Notes: generated from the letters alone by a model not told the origin. Numbered from the stretch's first letter, positions 35,275-45,802 are shown. The stretch is 64,000 nucleotides of DNA from Microbulbifer sp. Q7 (GCF_001639145.1 NZ_LROY01000001.1:1242501-1306500); one strand, 5' to 3'. Numbers and translations: made by a program.

Positions 35275-35361
35275 TCCCGCTTCCTTGGTTGTCTGGTTTA
35301 TCCCCAGGTCTGTGTCTGAGGATGATCTGCGGAATGGTGTCAGGCTGTCGTCCACAAATCA

Positions 35362-35387
35362 ATCGCCGCCAGTTATGTGGCGGCGAT
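35362..35387 (-). terminator. Hairpin after the host-attachment gene
   Basis: ATCGCCGCC (35362-35370) and GGCGGCGAT (35379-35387) form a perfect 9-bp stem with an eight-base loop. On the minus strand only scattered Ts follow, so termination strength is uncertain. It lies between the host-attachment gene and corA. Confidence 0.5.
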
Positions 35388-35427
35388 CAGCGGGGGTGTT
35401 GTGGTCAAAGCGACCGGCTGAAACTGA

Positions 35428-35865
35428 CTATAGCCACATCGGCAGCTGTGCGCGGATCTGTTCTGTGTCGCAGGTGGTCAGGTTCTTGCGCGACTCGCCG
35501 GCGATACTGGCGAGGCAGGGCGAACTCATGGACAGTCGCAGGCTGCCCGCCATCGAGGGTTCGGCGACAATATAGAGACGGTCGAAGCGCCCCTCCTGGC
35601 GGCCCTTTTCCAGGGTGTGTGCAATGTCGCGTGCGAATTTTCGAGCACCCTGTTTGCGCAGGCTGGTGGGCTCCGCCATGGCGTGGCGGCCCTGTCCGTG
35701 GCTGTCGAACGAGCGTCCGGGGGCGTCACTGAGCAGTTCCTGCCCTTTCATGCGCCCTTCCGGATAAACAAGAGATTCTATTTCGTTGAGAGTACCCGCA
35801 CGTTTTTCCGCTTCGAATACGCGGGCATGAGTATGATTGGCTACCAGCACCCAGGCTTTTGACAT
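35428..35865 (-). CDS. Host attachment family protein
   Basis: A 145-residue protein beginning MSKAWVLVANHTHARVFEAE, matching the family annotated as 'protein required for attachment to host cells' (PF10116). Later residues FARDIAHTLEKGRQEGRFDRLYIVAEP and LRLSMSSPCLASIAGE fit the family's beta-alpha core. It is probably cytosolic, and the family fold resembles release-factor eRF1 domain 2. The name comes from an Agrobacterium mutant; the true function is unclear. Confidence 0.88.
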   Translation of the reverse strand: MSKAWVLVANHTHARVFEAEKRAGTLNEIESLVYPEGRMKGQELLSDAPGRSFDSHGQGRHAMAEPTSLRKQGARKFARDIAHTLEKGRQEGRFDRLYIVAEPSMAGSLRLSMSSPCLASIAGESRKNLTTCDTEQIRAQLPMWL

Positions 35866-36125
35866 GGTCGTTTACCTCTGTTTATTGCTGAGTCTTCCAA
35901 TATGGTAGGGCGGGGTTTGCCGGGATCCTATGGTTCGGCCAATAAAACTCCGCGTGTTCCCCGCGGGGCCTGATTCTGCAGCCGGTGCCCTTAATTGGTA
36001 CAAATTTAGGGTGCGTGGCGGTATTCTGGCCCGCAGGTTGCAGGGAATTAGCCGACAGGTGATTGCTTCGCAGGCGCTGAGGCAGCTGCGGGTGAGTCAG
36101 CCTGAAATTCCAGGGAGTGAAGAAC

Positions 36126-36821
36126 ATGTTTTACAGAATGACCGTTTTTTCCAGCCTTTCCTTCAGAACTTTGGGCGCACTGCTCGCGAGTATGCCTCTG
36201 GTTGCGGATGCTAACAGTGGCGATGGCTGGCTGGGCGTTGGCAGTGAGGACCCACTGATCCGCCTGGCGGTAGCGCCGGTAGAAATTGCGATTGAAGCCC
36301 CAACACCGTTGACCGGCAACAACCTGGAGTTGCTGCTGGCCCTGTCCGGCGGTGGCGGTCTCGGGGAAATTCGCGAGAAGGCCGCGCGCGAATTCAGCCT
36401 GTATCTGGACCAGCAGGTGCAGCGGCGGTTTGGGGATTTCTTCGAAGACGAGCGGGTGCACCTGGTGGACAATCGGGCGCCGCTCACGCTGCACACCAAC
36501 TTTGATATCGCCATTCGCCAGCAAATCGTCGATATCCGCAGTACCCGGGATTACGATCTGGAAAAGGGCACCATGACCGCCTACGGTAAGTTCCACTACC
36601 GGGTGCAGGGCGCCGCGGCGTTGCGCGAGGGAACAGTAGACATCGCCGACTTTAAATTGCGCGCCCGTTACTCCACCCGCGCCCCGAAAGACGGCGGCGT
36701 GGTGGAGGATACAACCCGTCAAGCCACCGAGCGCCTGCTGGAGGATATTGCCGAGGAAGTGCTGGACCGTATCGAGGATGAGCTGGAGGCAGACGCCCTG
36801 CTGGCACTGGCCCGCAGGTAA
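36126..36821 (+). CDS. Exported hypothetical protein
   Basis: About 231 residues. The N-terminal signal peptide (FSSLSFRTLGALLASMPLVADA) is followed by an acidic mixed alpha/beta domain: LAVAPVEIAIEAPTPL, REFSLYLDQQVQRRFGDFF, LHTNFDIAIRQQIVDI and a C-terminal helix EEVLDRIEDELEADALLAL. No Cys and no known motif. ATG 36126 is taken because AGGGAG sits nine bases upstream; a GTG at 36117 is in frame but overlaps that site. Function unknown. It stands alone between divergent and convergent neighbours. Confidence 0.72.
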   Translation: MFYRMTVFSSLSFRTLGALLASMPLVADANSGDGWLGVGSEDPLIRLAVAPVEIAIEAPTPLTGNNLELLLALSGGGGLGEIREKAAREFSLYLDQQVQRRFGDFFEDERVHLVDNRAPLTLHTNFDIAIRQQIVDIRSTRDYDLEKGTMTAYGKFHYRVQGAAALREGTVDIADFKLRARYSTRAPKDGGVVEDTTRQATERLLEDIAEEVLDRIEDELEADALLALARR

Positions 36822-36886
36822 CAAATGCCCCCGGGCCGTGGCCAGCCGGTGGCTGGCCAACCGATCACAGGTTAACCGAGTACTGG

Positions 36887-37267
36887 TTAATTGAGTACTG
36901 GCAGGCCGCGATACATCTTGCGCGGCAATTGCGAGGCGCCGCGACCATCGTGTAGCCCCAGCTCGTCGCCATAAATCATTTCATAAATATCTTTCTTGCT
37001 CTTTTCCTGCAGGACCTTCTGGCCCCGGTACAGGCGCTCCGGCGGTTCGTTGCCGGTGAGGAAAGCGCTGCCTTTCAGCGCCTCTAACTGGGTGATCAGG
37101 CCAAGGGTCTGCGTATCCTTGCTGCGGTGCTTCAATTCCGCCAGCTGCGCTTCAAAATCAAAGTCGGAAAAACGCAGGTTGATGTCGAACTCTGCCTGGA
37201 TACGTTTGCGCAGCTTGCGCAGGGTATTGAGCGCCTGGGAAGTCATCAGCCATTGGTGGTCAGTCAT
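36887..37267 (-). CDS. Hypothetical protein
   Basis: A 126-residue soluble, highly charged protein (LNTLRKLRKRIQAEFDINLRF, KSKKDIYEMIYGDELGL). No signal peptide, TM helix or recognised motif. The C-terminus RKMYRGLPVLN is conserved-looking. It may be a small lineage-specific cytosolic protein. It is convergent with the exported protein on its left and divergent from frmA. Confidence 0.65.
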   Translation of the reverse strand: MTDHQWLMTSQALNTLRKLRKRIQAEFDINLRFSDFDFEAQLAELKHRSKDTQTLGLITQLEALKGSAFLTGNEPPERLYRGQKVLQEKSKKDIYEMIYGDELGLHDGRGASQLPRKMYRGLPVLN

Positions 37268-37379
37268 AGTGTTGTGGCCTCGTCGTATTCATCATTTTTT
37301 AATTCTTCCTGTTAAATAGCGAGCAAGGAGTGGGCCAACTTGTCAAAAGCACTGTGATCTTGCTCACATACCCTGGGGG

Positions 37380-37446
37380 CCCGGGCGAAGCGTGTCGCCC
37401 GCCGAGACTGGCGCACCAGTTGCCCACGCAACACGTTTCGCCCGGG
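37380..37446. repeat. Nested inverted repeat upstream of frmA
   Basis: CCCGGGCGAAGCGTGT (37380-37395) is complementary to ACACGTTTCGCCCGGG (37431-37446) at 15 of 16 positions, the exception allowing G-U pairing. The 35-base interior contains a second hairpin, ACTGG-cgca-CCAGT (37407-37420). It lies 77 bases before the frmA ATG and could be an operator, an attenuator-like leader or a REP-type element. Confidence 0.75.
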
Positions 37447-37462
37447 TGCTCGCGACCGGTGA

Positions 37463-38650
<1,188 letters not shown>

Positions 38651-38659
38651 GGGGTGTCG

Positions 38660-39505
38660 ATGATGCTAGAGCTTGTCAGTAAAACCCAGAGTTTTGATGG
38701 AAGTCAGTGCCAGTACCGCCATCGTTCCGATGTGCTGGACTGCGAGATGCGCTTTTCCGTTTTCCTGCCATCACAGGCGGAAGTGGAGCAGCGTTTCCCG
38801 GTACTCTACTGGTTGTCTGGCCTTACCTGTACCGACGAAAACTTCTCCCAGAAGGCGGGCGCCCAGCGCATGGCCGCGGAGCTCGGTATTGCGTTGGTGA
38901 TCCCCGATACCAGCCCCCGTGGTGACGATGTGGCCGATGACGAAAGTTATGACCTGGGGCAGGGTGCAGGGTTTTATGTGAATGCCACCCAGGCCCCGTG
39001 GAAGCCTCATTACCAGATGTACGATTACCTGGTGGAGGAATTACCGGCGCTGGTGGAAGCGAATTTTCCGGTGAGCGACCGCCGTGCCATCAGCGGCCAT
39101 TCCATGGGCGGGCATGGTGCGTTGACCATTGCCCTGAAAAACCCCGGCCGCTACACCTCGGTTTCTGCGTTCAGCCCGATCTGTAACCCCATGGCCTGCC
39201 CCTGGGGAGAAAAGGCGTTGGCGTCGTATCTGGGGGAAGACAAATCTCTGTGGGAGGAGTATGACGCGACGGCATTACTCAGTCGCGCCACCGAGCGATT
39301 GCCAATGCTGATCTCCCAGGGGGAGGAAGATGCATTTCTCGAAGAACAGCTGAAGCCCAACGCGTTGCAGGCGGCTGCGCGCGCAGCGGGCTACCCGCTG
39401 AAACTGGAGTTTCATGCGGGCTATGACCACAGCTATTACTTCATTGGCACCTTCATCGAGCAGCACCTGCGCTTTCATGCGGACTATCTGTTGCACGTCG
39501 ACTGA
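38660..39505 (+). CDS. fghA: S-formylglutathione hydrolase
   Basis: Esterase-D family serine hydrolase that releases formate and glutathione, completing formaldehyde detoxification started by FrmA. About 281 residues with [21 protein letters not shown] (split for length), [12 protein letters not shown], the nucleophile elbow [10 protein letters not shown] and a C-terminal His in GYDHSYYFI. The ATG at 38660 has AGGGG six bases upstream; neighbouring in-frame starts at 38654 (GTG) and 38663 (ATG) are also possible. Confidence 0.96.
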   Translation: MMLELVSKTQSFDGSQCQYRHRSDVLDCEMRFSVFLPSQAEVEQRFPVLYWLSGLTCTDENFSQKAGAQRMAAELGIALVIPDTSPRGDDVADDESYDLGQGAGFYVNATQAPWKPHYQMYDYLVEELPALVEANFPVSDRRAISGHSMGGHGALTIALKNPGRYTSVSAFSPICNPMACPWGEKALASYLGEDKSLWEEYDATALLSRATERLPMLISQGEEDAFLEEQLKPNALQAAARAAGYPLKLEFHAGYDHSYYFIGTFIEQHLRFHADYLLHVD

Positions 39506-39533
39506 TCGCGCACTTCAGACCGACCGCTGAGGC

Positions 39534-40145
39534 TCAATAGCCCCAGGGGGTCGGCGGTGTGGCCACCGGCTTGGTGAGATCAAAGCGCACACGGAATTCC
39601 CGTCCGTTGGGGCGGGTCAGCTCATAGATAAAATACTGCTGGGGGTGAATTTCCATCGCCCAGGTATTGTTCAGCGAGGCATTCAGTCCCTCGCGCTTGA
39701 AGGTGTCGATGGACGCCTGATCCACAGGAAATGCCTGGCGGTTTTCGGTGCCCGGCTCCGCGGTATCCCCGCCATACATGGTCACCGCATCTTCACTGCC
39801 GTCTTCGTGGCGGTGATCGTGTTTCAAGCGCAATCCGTCGGCGGTGCGGGTCAGAATCCAGGTGCGGGAGTGGTCCTCGCCCACGTGAAACGGAATGCGA
39901 ATTTCCTCGGTGGGCTTGTCACAGCCGCGCACGTGCATTACCAGCGTCTTACCCTCAAAAGCATCGGGCTCGTCGGTTTTCGGTTCGTTCGCAGTGATCT
40001 CACCGGCGAACGCCTGGCCGCAGTAGGCCGCGATATTTTTCAGGAATTGATCGACCGGCTGCTGTGGGGATTGCTTAGTGTCGCAGCCACCCAGCGTCAG
40101 GGCGCCGAGCAAAGCCAGAGGAAATGTTCCGGAGCGAATGTTCAT
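39534..40145 (-). CDS. Putative lipoprotein
   Basis: A 203-residue protein with a lipoprotein signal: MNIRSGTFPLALLGALTLGGC, lipobox LGGC with the modified Cys at about residue 21. The mature part is a single domain with AAYCGQAFAGEI, VMHVRGCDKPTEEIRIPFHV and WILTRTADGLRLKHDHRHEDG. The two additional Cys may pair. The longer open frame (to 40199) would bury the signal, so ATG 40145 is preferred. Function unknown; homologues occur as conserved hypotheticals in related marine bacteria, as far as I recall. Confidence 0.78.
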   Translation of the reverse strand: MNIRSGTFPLALLGALTLGGCDTKQSPQQPVDQFLKNIAAYCGQAFAGEITANEPKTDEPDAFEGKTLVMHVRGCDKPTEEIRIPFHVGEDHSRTWILTRTADGLRLKHDHRHEDGSEDAVTMYGGDTAEPGTENRQAFPVDQASIDTFKREGLNASLNNTWAMEIHPQQYFIYELTRPNGREFRVRFDLTKPVATPPTPWGY

Positions 40146-40213
40146 GGATGCTGTCTGCCGCTTGTGCATTTGGGGGTGAATTGGATTGTGAATCGGCATG
40201 CGCGCGCCGGTCG

Positions 40214-40867
40214 TCAGGAAGCGGTCGCGGCCAGCTGCTGGAGCTGAGCCTCAAACACGCTCACCTCCTGGGCCCCGCTGATGGCGTGCTCATGATTGAA
40301 CATAAACAGGGGCACCCCGCGGATGCCCTGCAACATAAGCTGTTCTTCCCGCGCCAGGGTTTGCCGAGTGATCGCCGTATCGTGCAGCGCCCGTGACGCC
40401 TCTTCCCGGTCAAGGCCAACGGCTTCCACGGCGTCCAGCAGCACGCTTTCGTGATTCAGGTTTTTGCCGTGGGTAAAGTAATCCTCGAACAGGCGCAGCT
40501 GCAGGTCCGTCTGCTGGCCAGTGGGTTCGACCCAGTGGAGTAGGCGATGCGCCTGATTGGTATTGTAGATGCGCATGTCATCCGAGAAGTTGAACGCGAA
40601 TCCCAGCTCCCGTCCGATTTCCTCAAGCCGCGCTCTATTCTCTGCGCTTTCCTGGTCCGAGATGTTGTATTTGCCGGTAATGTGCTCGCGCAGGTTTTCA
40701 CCGGCTTCCGGCATTTGTGGGTTCAGCTCGAAGGGGTGCCAGACGATATTGGGATCAAACTGGCCGGAAAAAGTATCCAGCGCTTGCTGCAGGCGTTTGA
40801 AGCCGACGACGCACCAAGGGCAGACGACATCGGAGACGATATCGATTCTAAGGTAGTGCTTTGTCAT
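40214..40867 (-). CDS. DsbA-family oxidoreductase (FrnE-like)
   Basis: A 217-residue cytosolic thioredoxin-fold protein: DIVSDVVCPWCVVGFKRL with the CPWC active site at about residues 16-19, a helical insertion (residues about 55-150) and GIRGVPLFMFNHEHAISGAQ containing the cis-Pro. This is the FrnE/2-hydroxychromene-2-carboxylate isomerase-like subgroup, with disulfide isomerase or chaperone activity in some members. No signal peptide. Confidence 0.9.
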   Translation of the reverse strand: MTKHYLRIDIVSDVVCPWCVVGFKRLQQALDTFSGQFDPNIVWHPFELNPQMPEAGENLREHITGKYNISDQESAENRARLEEIGRELGFAFNFSDDMRIYNTNQAHRLLHWVEPTGQQTDLQLRLFEDYFTHGKNLNHESVLLDAVEAVGLDREEASRALHDTAITRQTLAREEQLMLQGIRGVPLFMFNHEHAISGAQEVSVFEAQLQQLAATAS

Positions 40868-41184
40868 AGCGAACTGCCCTCGCTGCTGATGCTCTGGATG
40901 ACGGTCCCTTCATGATGACCGGGTATTCTTGGCGTGTAAATAGCCATTACAGGCGCGCAGGACAGGAACTGCCTTGCGCATTGTTGCCCCTTATTCGGCT
41001 GGTGTGAGCGCTCACTAATCGCTTGATGGGGGTGAGCACAACATTTCGAGTGTATGCAATGTTAGGATTTTTGCAGGTACTGTCGTGGGTCTTGAGGACA
41101 TAATGTGACGCGGTCGATATGCCCGCGGAGCGGATGCTCCGAGTCGCCCCAACTTGAGATGTCTCCTGCGTCAGGTGTCCGATG
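40868..41184. other. Gene-less stretch with a LacI-type palindrome
   Basis: About 317 bases without a gene. It holds the perfect 12-bp palindrome GTGAGCGCTCAC (41004-41015) and a small hairpin CGGAGC-ggat-GCTCCG near 41127-41142, which lies at the 3' side of the next minus-strand gene. No other structure is evident. Confidence 0.55.
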
Positions 41185-41712
41185 TTATCGGCGCGCGCGA
41201 TGTTGCGCGGGGCGGTCGCGGCTGGAAAGTGCGGTGAGGCGGTCAATGGTCACCTGCAACAGCGCCGTTTGCGCAGACAGCGCGATTTTGAGTGGCGCGT
41301 TGTTAAGCGTATCAAGCGCACCGGCCTGCAAACGCTTCTGCCGGTGCTCGGTGGCAACCAGGTATTGAATCAGGTCGAGGCCCGGGCTGGGGCTCAGCAG
41401 GGCCAGTGACTGGTAACGCAGGGCGATGTCGAATGCCTCATCCGGCAGGTTTTGTCTTGAGCGCGACTCCGCTGTCGCAGTGAACACCACCTCCGCAAGA
41501 ATATTTTTCACGCTGCCATGTAATTTTTTCAGATTCTGGAAGCAGTGGTTCAGCGGATACTCCAAGCGCTGCATGAATCGCGAGTCGTAGAACTTTGTTG
41601 CGTAAAGACTCGCGTGGTGCACGCCGCGCAGGCTCTGCAGAACTCCGGGCGGAAACGGTGTTTCAGGGTCTCTGTTCATCGAGTTATCACTGTACCTACC
41701 ATCACGACACAT
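41185..41712 (-). CDS. Hypothetical protein
   Basis: A 175-residue, mostly helical cytosolic protein (GVLQSLRGVHHASLYATKFY, LEYPLNHCFQNLKKLHG, IALRYQSLALLSPSPGLDLI). The ATG at 41712 is well supported by AGGAGG seven bases upstream, although the frame is open to 41805. Divergent from the sigma54-type regulator gene, 229 bases away, so the two may share control. No recognised family. Confidence 0.7.
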   Translation of the reverse strand: MCRDGRYSDNSMNRDPETPFPPGVLQSLRGVHHASLYATKFYDSRFMQRLEYPLNHCFQNLKKLHGSVKNILAEVVFTATAESRSRQNLPDEAFDIALRYQSLALLSPSPGLDLIQYLVATEHRQKRLQAGALDTLNNAPLKIALSAQTALLQVTIDRLTALSSRDRPAQHRARR

Positions 41713-41941
41713 AGTTTCCTCCTGTTGCCTCCTGTCGCCCGCTGCGGTGCCGTGTGGCACGTCGGGGTGCGAACAAAATTGCGTTGGCATAGTGGTACAA
41801 TTCAAACTTTGTGCCAGCTCAATCTCGGTGCCAGTGCCATCTCCGCGTGAGATGAATCTCTGTGTCAGTGGGGCCGGAGACTCTGGTGTTCTTTACGAGT
41901 TGAAGACAGGTCGGTGAACAGGTCGGTGAAAGGAACCGGAA

Positions 41942-43345
41942 ATGAGTGAAAGCCGTGTATTTTTGAGAATCCGTGACGCTGCTCTCCGTGCGCGGGTGTG
42001 CGACGCACTGGTCAGTTTCCTGCCGATCGACGACTTGAGCGAGGACGAGGCCTGGCTGGAAACTCTGCTCGGCAATCCCTATGACCTCGCCATTGTCGAC
42101 GCCGCGCAGACCGACAGCGCTACTCTGCAACCACTGGCGGAATCGCCGATGTTGTCGCACTGCGAGTTTGTTTTTCTCAGCGATGGGTTGCCCAACCCGG
42201 CACTAGATGCCGCCACCTCCCGATCCGGCGGCTTCCACTTTCGCCAGCCCTACACCGCCGGGGACATCTGCGAGGCAATCGATGAAGTGGTTGCGGCGCT
42301 GGATGTTGCGGGGGAGTCTGCAGCGGGTCCAGTGAGCAGTCAGCTGGATCAGTACGGCCTGCTGGTCGGTTCCGCGCGGCCCATGCGCAAGTTGTATCGC
42401 ACGCTGCGCAAGGTGGCTGCGTCCAACGCCAATGTACTGGTTGTGGGCGAGAGTGGCGTGGGCAAAGAGCTGGTCGCCAATACGCTGCATCAGGCCAGTG
42501 ATCGCGCGCTTGCGCCCTTCGTGGCGGTGAACTGTGGCGCACTCAGCCCGGAACTGGTGGAAAGCGAGCTGTTTGGCCACGTGAAAGGCGCATTCACTGG
42601 CGCACACAAGTCTCACGAGGGGCTGTTCGCTCAGGCAGAGGGCGGCACCCTGTTTCTGGATGAGGTGACGGAAATGTCGCTCGAACACCAGGTCAAGCTA
42701 CTGCGGGTACTGGAAACGGGCGAGTATCGGCCGCTGGGTTCGAGCCAGTTGCGCACAACCAATGTACGTGTGGTCTCGGCGACCAACCGCGAGCCGGAAG
42801 TGGCGGTGAGCGATGGCATTTTTCGGGAAGATCTTTATTTTCGGCTGGCGCAATTCCCGGTGCGTGTCCCGCCACTGCGTGACCGTGAGGGTGACATCGT
42901 CGGTCTCGCCCAGCACTTTCTCGTATATCGCAACAGCGAGGAGGGCACCACCAAGGCGTTCAGTGAGTCCGCCCTACAGCTTCTCAGGGCGCACGCCTGG
43001 CCCGGCAATGTCCGAGAGCTGAAATATTGCGTCGAGCGCGCGTTTATTCTTGCGGAACAGGTGATTGAGCCGCAGCACATCATTCTTGGTGAAACCGATA
43101 CACAATCGGCCGGCAGCACCGCGGCGGCCAGTGTACCCGTCGGTGTTCCCCTCGACGTTCTTGAGCAGGCGGCCATTGAGGGTACCCTGGAGCAGAATGA
43201 TGGCAATAAAACAGAAACCGCGGAGCAGCTGGGTATCAGCGTAAAGACCCTGTATAACAAGCTGGAAAAATACGAAAAGGTTGCCGCCGACCAAACCGCC
43301 AAAGATCACGCCGCCGAACCGGCAGGCTCTACGCCCGCGGAATAA
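41942..43345 (+). CDS. Sigma54-dependent activator (NtrC type) with degenerate receiver
   Basis: A 467-residue enhancer-binding protein. Residues 1-125 look like a receiver fold but lack the acidic pair after the first strand and have RQPY in place of the usual Lys-Pro, so phosphorylation control is doubtful. AAA+ domain at about 140-375: Walker A GESGVGKE, sigma54-contact loop GAFTGA, Walker [10 protein letters not shown] and arginine-finger region [10 protein letters not shown]-terminal Fis-type helix-turn-helix ([19 protein letters not shown]). It resembles FleQ-like or orphan activators. A 12-base direct repeat (ACAGGTCGGTGA twice) lies just before the ATG. Confidence 0.92.
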   Translation: MSESRVFLRIRDAALRARVCDALVSFLPIDDLSEDEAWLETLLGNPYDLAIVDAAQTDSATLQPLAESPMLSHCEFVFLSDGLPNPALDAATSRSGGFHFRQPYTAGDICEAIDEVVAALDVAGESAAGPVSSQLDQYGLLVGSARPMRKLYRTLRKVAASNANVLVVGESGVGKELVANTLHQASDRALAPFVAVNCGALSPELVESELFGHVKGAFTGAHKSHEGLFAQAEGGTLFLDEVTEMSLEHQVKLLRVLETGEYRPLGSSQLRTTNVRVVSATNREPEVAVSDGIFREDLYFRLAQFPVRVPPLRDREGDIVGLAQHFLVYRNSEEGTTKAFSESALQLLRAHAWPGNVRELKYCVERAFILAEQVIEPQHIILGETDTQSAGSTAAASVPVGVPLDVLEQAAIEGTLEQNDGNKTETAEQLGISVKTLYNKLEKYEKVAADQTAKDHAAEPAGSTPAE

Positions 43346-43381
43346 AACACGTTTCAGAAATCTCAGGTAAAAGCACAACCT

Positions 43382-43410
43382 AAAAAGGAGCGCACTGCGC
43401 TCCTTTTTTT
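43382..43410. terminator. Bidirectional intrinsic terminator
   Basis: AAAAAGGAGCGC-act-GCGCTCC followed by seven Ts (43404-43410). It closes the sigma54 activator gene and, with the A-run on its left side, can serve the small lipoprotein gene on the minus strand. Confidence 0.92.
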
Positions 43411-43475
43411 GCCTGGTCACCAGCGCAACCAGGTGCACCGGCTTCGGGGCCGACGGGTGTCGGCCCCGCGCCCAA

Positions 43476-43673
43476 TCAGCAGTCGGTATCTTCTGCCTTG
43501 GCTTCTTCTTTCAAGTCCTCACAGGCGTCTTCAATCGCGTTACCGGTGTCGGTGATGGTTTCATCGATAGTTTCACCAATGGATTCTGCGCTTTTTTCCT
43601 CGCTACAGGCTGCCAGGCTGATGGCGGCGGTAATAGCGAGTGCAACGTAAATGGTTTTCGTGAAAAGTTTCAT
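43476..43673 (-). CDS. Small acidic lipoprotein
   Basis: A 65-residue precursor with signal MKLFTKTIYVALAITAAISL and lipobox LAAC. The mature part is a short, very acidic amphipathic helix (ESIGETIDETITDTGNAIED) with two further Cys (DACEDL, terminal DTDC) that may form a disulfide. It resembles entericidin-like small lipoproteins in size and style but not by clear sequence. GGAGA lies upstream of the ATG. Confidence 0.75.
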   Translation of the reverse strand: MKLFTKTIYVALAITAAISLAACSEEKSAESIGETIDETITDTGNAIEDACEDLKEEAKAEDTDC

Positions 43674-43806
43674 CGATCTCTCCTTGGTTTACTTGAATGA
43701 TGCGGATAAAGGGGCAAACAGTGTGCCAACTCTTTGCAGAGCCCATGGCTCCGCGGTTTTGCGGAAATCCGGCTGCGTGTTTCGCGGTGTGGGAGAGGTA
43801 GGGGCC

Positions 43807-43840
43807 GGTAGATATTTCACGGCGGATTGAAATATTTACC
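43807..43840. promoter_or_regulatory. Inverted repeat upstream of mscS-type gene
   Basis: GGTAGATATTTCA (43807-43819) and TGAAATATTTACC (43828-43840) are complementary at 12 of 13 positions around an eight-base spacer. AT-rich arms in a GC-rich gap between divergent genes suggest a transcription-factor site. The protein that would bind is unknown. Confidence 0.5.
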
Positions 43841-44018
43841 GCCGCAGTGCGAAACGTCGCTGCGCCTGAGAGGTTCTATTGTGCGGTAACCCGCCGCCGC
43901 AGTGCGCCAGCGGCCGAGCGCTGCCGGTTGGCATCACACTTGCAATTTCTCCCCTGTGCGGCTGCATTTGTGCCGTTAAACAGTGTTGATCCGTCGGGAA
44001 TTGAAAGAGGTAAGTGCA

Positions 44019-45704
44019 GTGGTCGTTTTGCGAAACGTTGGCAGGCATTGGGTAAATGTGCAGAGCGTATGCTGCGGGCTTACAGGGCTGTGCGTACGCA
44101 ATTTCGCCTTGCTGCTACTACTACTGGTAGTGCCCTTAGAATTCGCCAGTGCGCAACCTGCTGGCGGCGTCGCATCACTCGCTGAAACCAGTGGCGGCAA
44201 CGAGGAATCCATGCCGACAATGACGGCGGATGAAATTGACAGCCTGATACACACACTCGAAGACGAGCAACAGCGCCAGCAGTTTGTCGAGAACCTGAAA
44301 GGTCTCAAGGCGGTGAAGGCCAGTGCTGCGGACAACAACCCGTTGGCGATTGCCGATGCGTTGCTACCGGAGGAGACCGCGAGCCGTTTGGTGGATAAAT
44401 ATGGTGAACTGCTGGACACCATGGGTATCAGTGCCAACAGTGCGGGCAAGCTGGTGATTACCGGGGGCGCACTGCTACTCATCGCGCTGCTCGTGTGGAT
44501 CAACGGCCGTCTTGCGAAGAGCTTTGACCGAAAATTTTCCCGCGTACGCAGGGCGCTCGGGCTGAACCAGCATCGTTTCGCCAGCTATTTTCGCCTGCAA
44601 GTGTTGGCGGGATACGCCATCGCCGGATTGCTGGCACTGTACACGCTGTCGCTGGTTTTTCATCGTACGTTTGGCGTCGTGATTGACGATGAAGGCCTGG
44701 TCAATGCGGCGGAGGTAGTATTTTCCATACTGCTGGTGATTCTCGTGTTTAGCAGTATCTGGGAAATCATCAACGGCGGCATAGAGCACTATACCCGGAA
44801 AAATCAGGGCGCCGTGACTGCCAGGGTGCGTACCTTGATACCTTTGGTGCGCAATGCCCTGTTATTTTTTCTCACCGTGCTGTCGCTACTGGTCGTACTG
44901 TCGGAGATCGGCGTGGATGTGATGCCGCTACTGGCCGGTGCCGGTGTACTGGGTATCGCCATTGGCTTTGGTGCGCAGACACTGGTCAAGGATTTTCTTA
45001 CCGGCTTTACCATTCTGATTGAAGATCTGCTGCAGGTAGATGATGTCGTCACCGTTGGCGGCCGCACGGGTATTGTTGAGCGCATCACCCTGCGCAAGGT
45101 CGAGATGCGTTCCCTGGACGGCACCGTGCACACGGTGCCATTCAGTGAAATCAGCATTGTGGATAACCTGACCAAGGATTTCAGTTACTACATGCTGGAG
45201 GTCGGTGTGGCGTATCGGGAAAACACCGATGAAGTGGTCGCCTGCCTGCTGGATATCGACCGTGAACTGCGTGCGAGCGAAGAGTATGGCCCCTATATCC
45301 TGGAGCCGCTGGAAGTACTGGGCGTGGACCGCTTTGACGACAGTGCGGTCGTCATCAAGGCGCGCACCCGCACCCGCGCCCACGAGAAATGGTTTGTGGG
45401 CCGCGAATTCAATCGACGGATCAAGCTGGCGTTTGACGAGCGCAATATCGAAATTCCGTTCCCCCATCAAACGCTGTACTTTGGCGAGGCAAAGAATGGG
45501 ACCCCGACCGCGGCGGATATCCGTCTGCTCGCAGAGGAGGGTAACCAGTCGAGTGCCAGTGATGCTGACGCGGCGCACGCAGGCGCTGCCAAGGGTGATG
45601 GCAAGACCGCCAAGGCAGCGGGAGCAGTACCGCGTGGCGATATGAAAGTTAGCCGCGAATCTACAGAGAAACCGAAAGCGGCTGCCCAACACTGGGACGA
45701 TTAG
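44019..45704 (+). CDS. MscS-family mechanosensitive channel
   Basis: Inner-membrane osmotic safety valve of about 561 residues. An N-terminal signal/TM segment (FALLLLLLVVPLEFASA) precedes a periplasmic linker. TM helices follow at about 150-170, 205-230 and 240-260, then 290-315 and the pore helix LLAGAGVLGIAIGFGAQTLV (about 318-337). The MscS beta domain (LQVDDVVTVGGRTGIVE) and alpha/beta cytosolic domain come next. The C-terminal about 60 residues are Ala/Lys-rich and disordered. Start GTG 44019 is chosen for AGAGG upstream; an upstream GTG at 43983 is also in frame. Confidence 0.9.
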   Translation: MVVLRNVGRHWVNVQSVCCGLTGLCVRNFALLLLLLVVPLEFASAQPAGGVASLAETSGGNEESMPTMTADEIDSLIHTLEDEQQRQQFVENLKGLKAVKASAADNNPLAIADALLPEETASRLVDKYGELLDTMGISANSAGKLVITGGALLLIALLVWINGRLAKSFDRKFSRVRRALGLNQHRFASYFRLQVLAGYAIAGLLALYTLSLVFHRTFGVVIDDEGLVNAAEVVFSILLVILVFSSIWEIINGGIEHYTRKNQGAVTARVRTLIPLVRNALLFFLTVLSLLVVLSEIGVDVMPLLAGAGVLGIAIGFGAQTLVKDFLTGFTILIEDLLQVDDVVTVGGRTGIVERITLRKVEMRSLDGTVHTVPFSEISIVDNLTKDFSYYMLEVGVAYRENTDEVVACLLDIDRELRASEEYGPYILEPLEVLGVDRFDDSAVVIKARTRTRAHEKWFVGREFNRRIKLAFDERNIEIPFPHQTLYFGEAKNGTPTAADIRLLAEEGNQSSASDADAAHAGAAKGDGKTAKAAGAVPRGDMKVSRESTEKPKAAAQHWDD

Positions 45705-45802
45705 GCGGAAGGCGGTCACCGAAAATCTTGCCGTTGACCGCTACAAATTCCGCTGGATTTATGTCATTTTCGGGGCACACGTAGTTCAGTAGTCGAAGTT
45801 TT

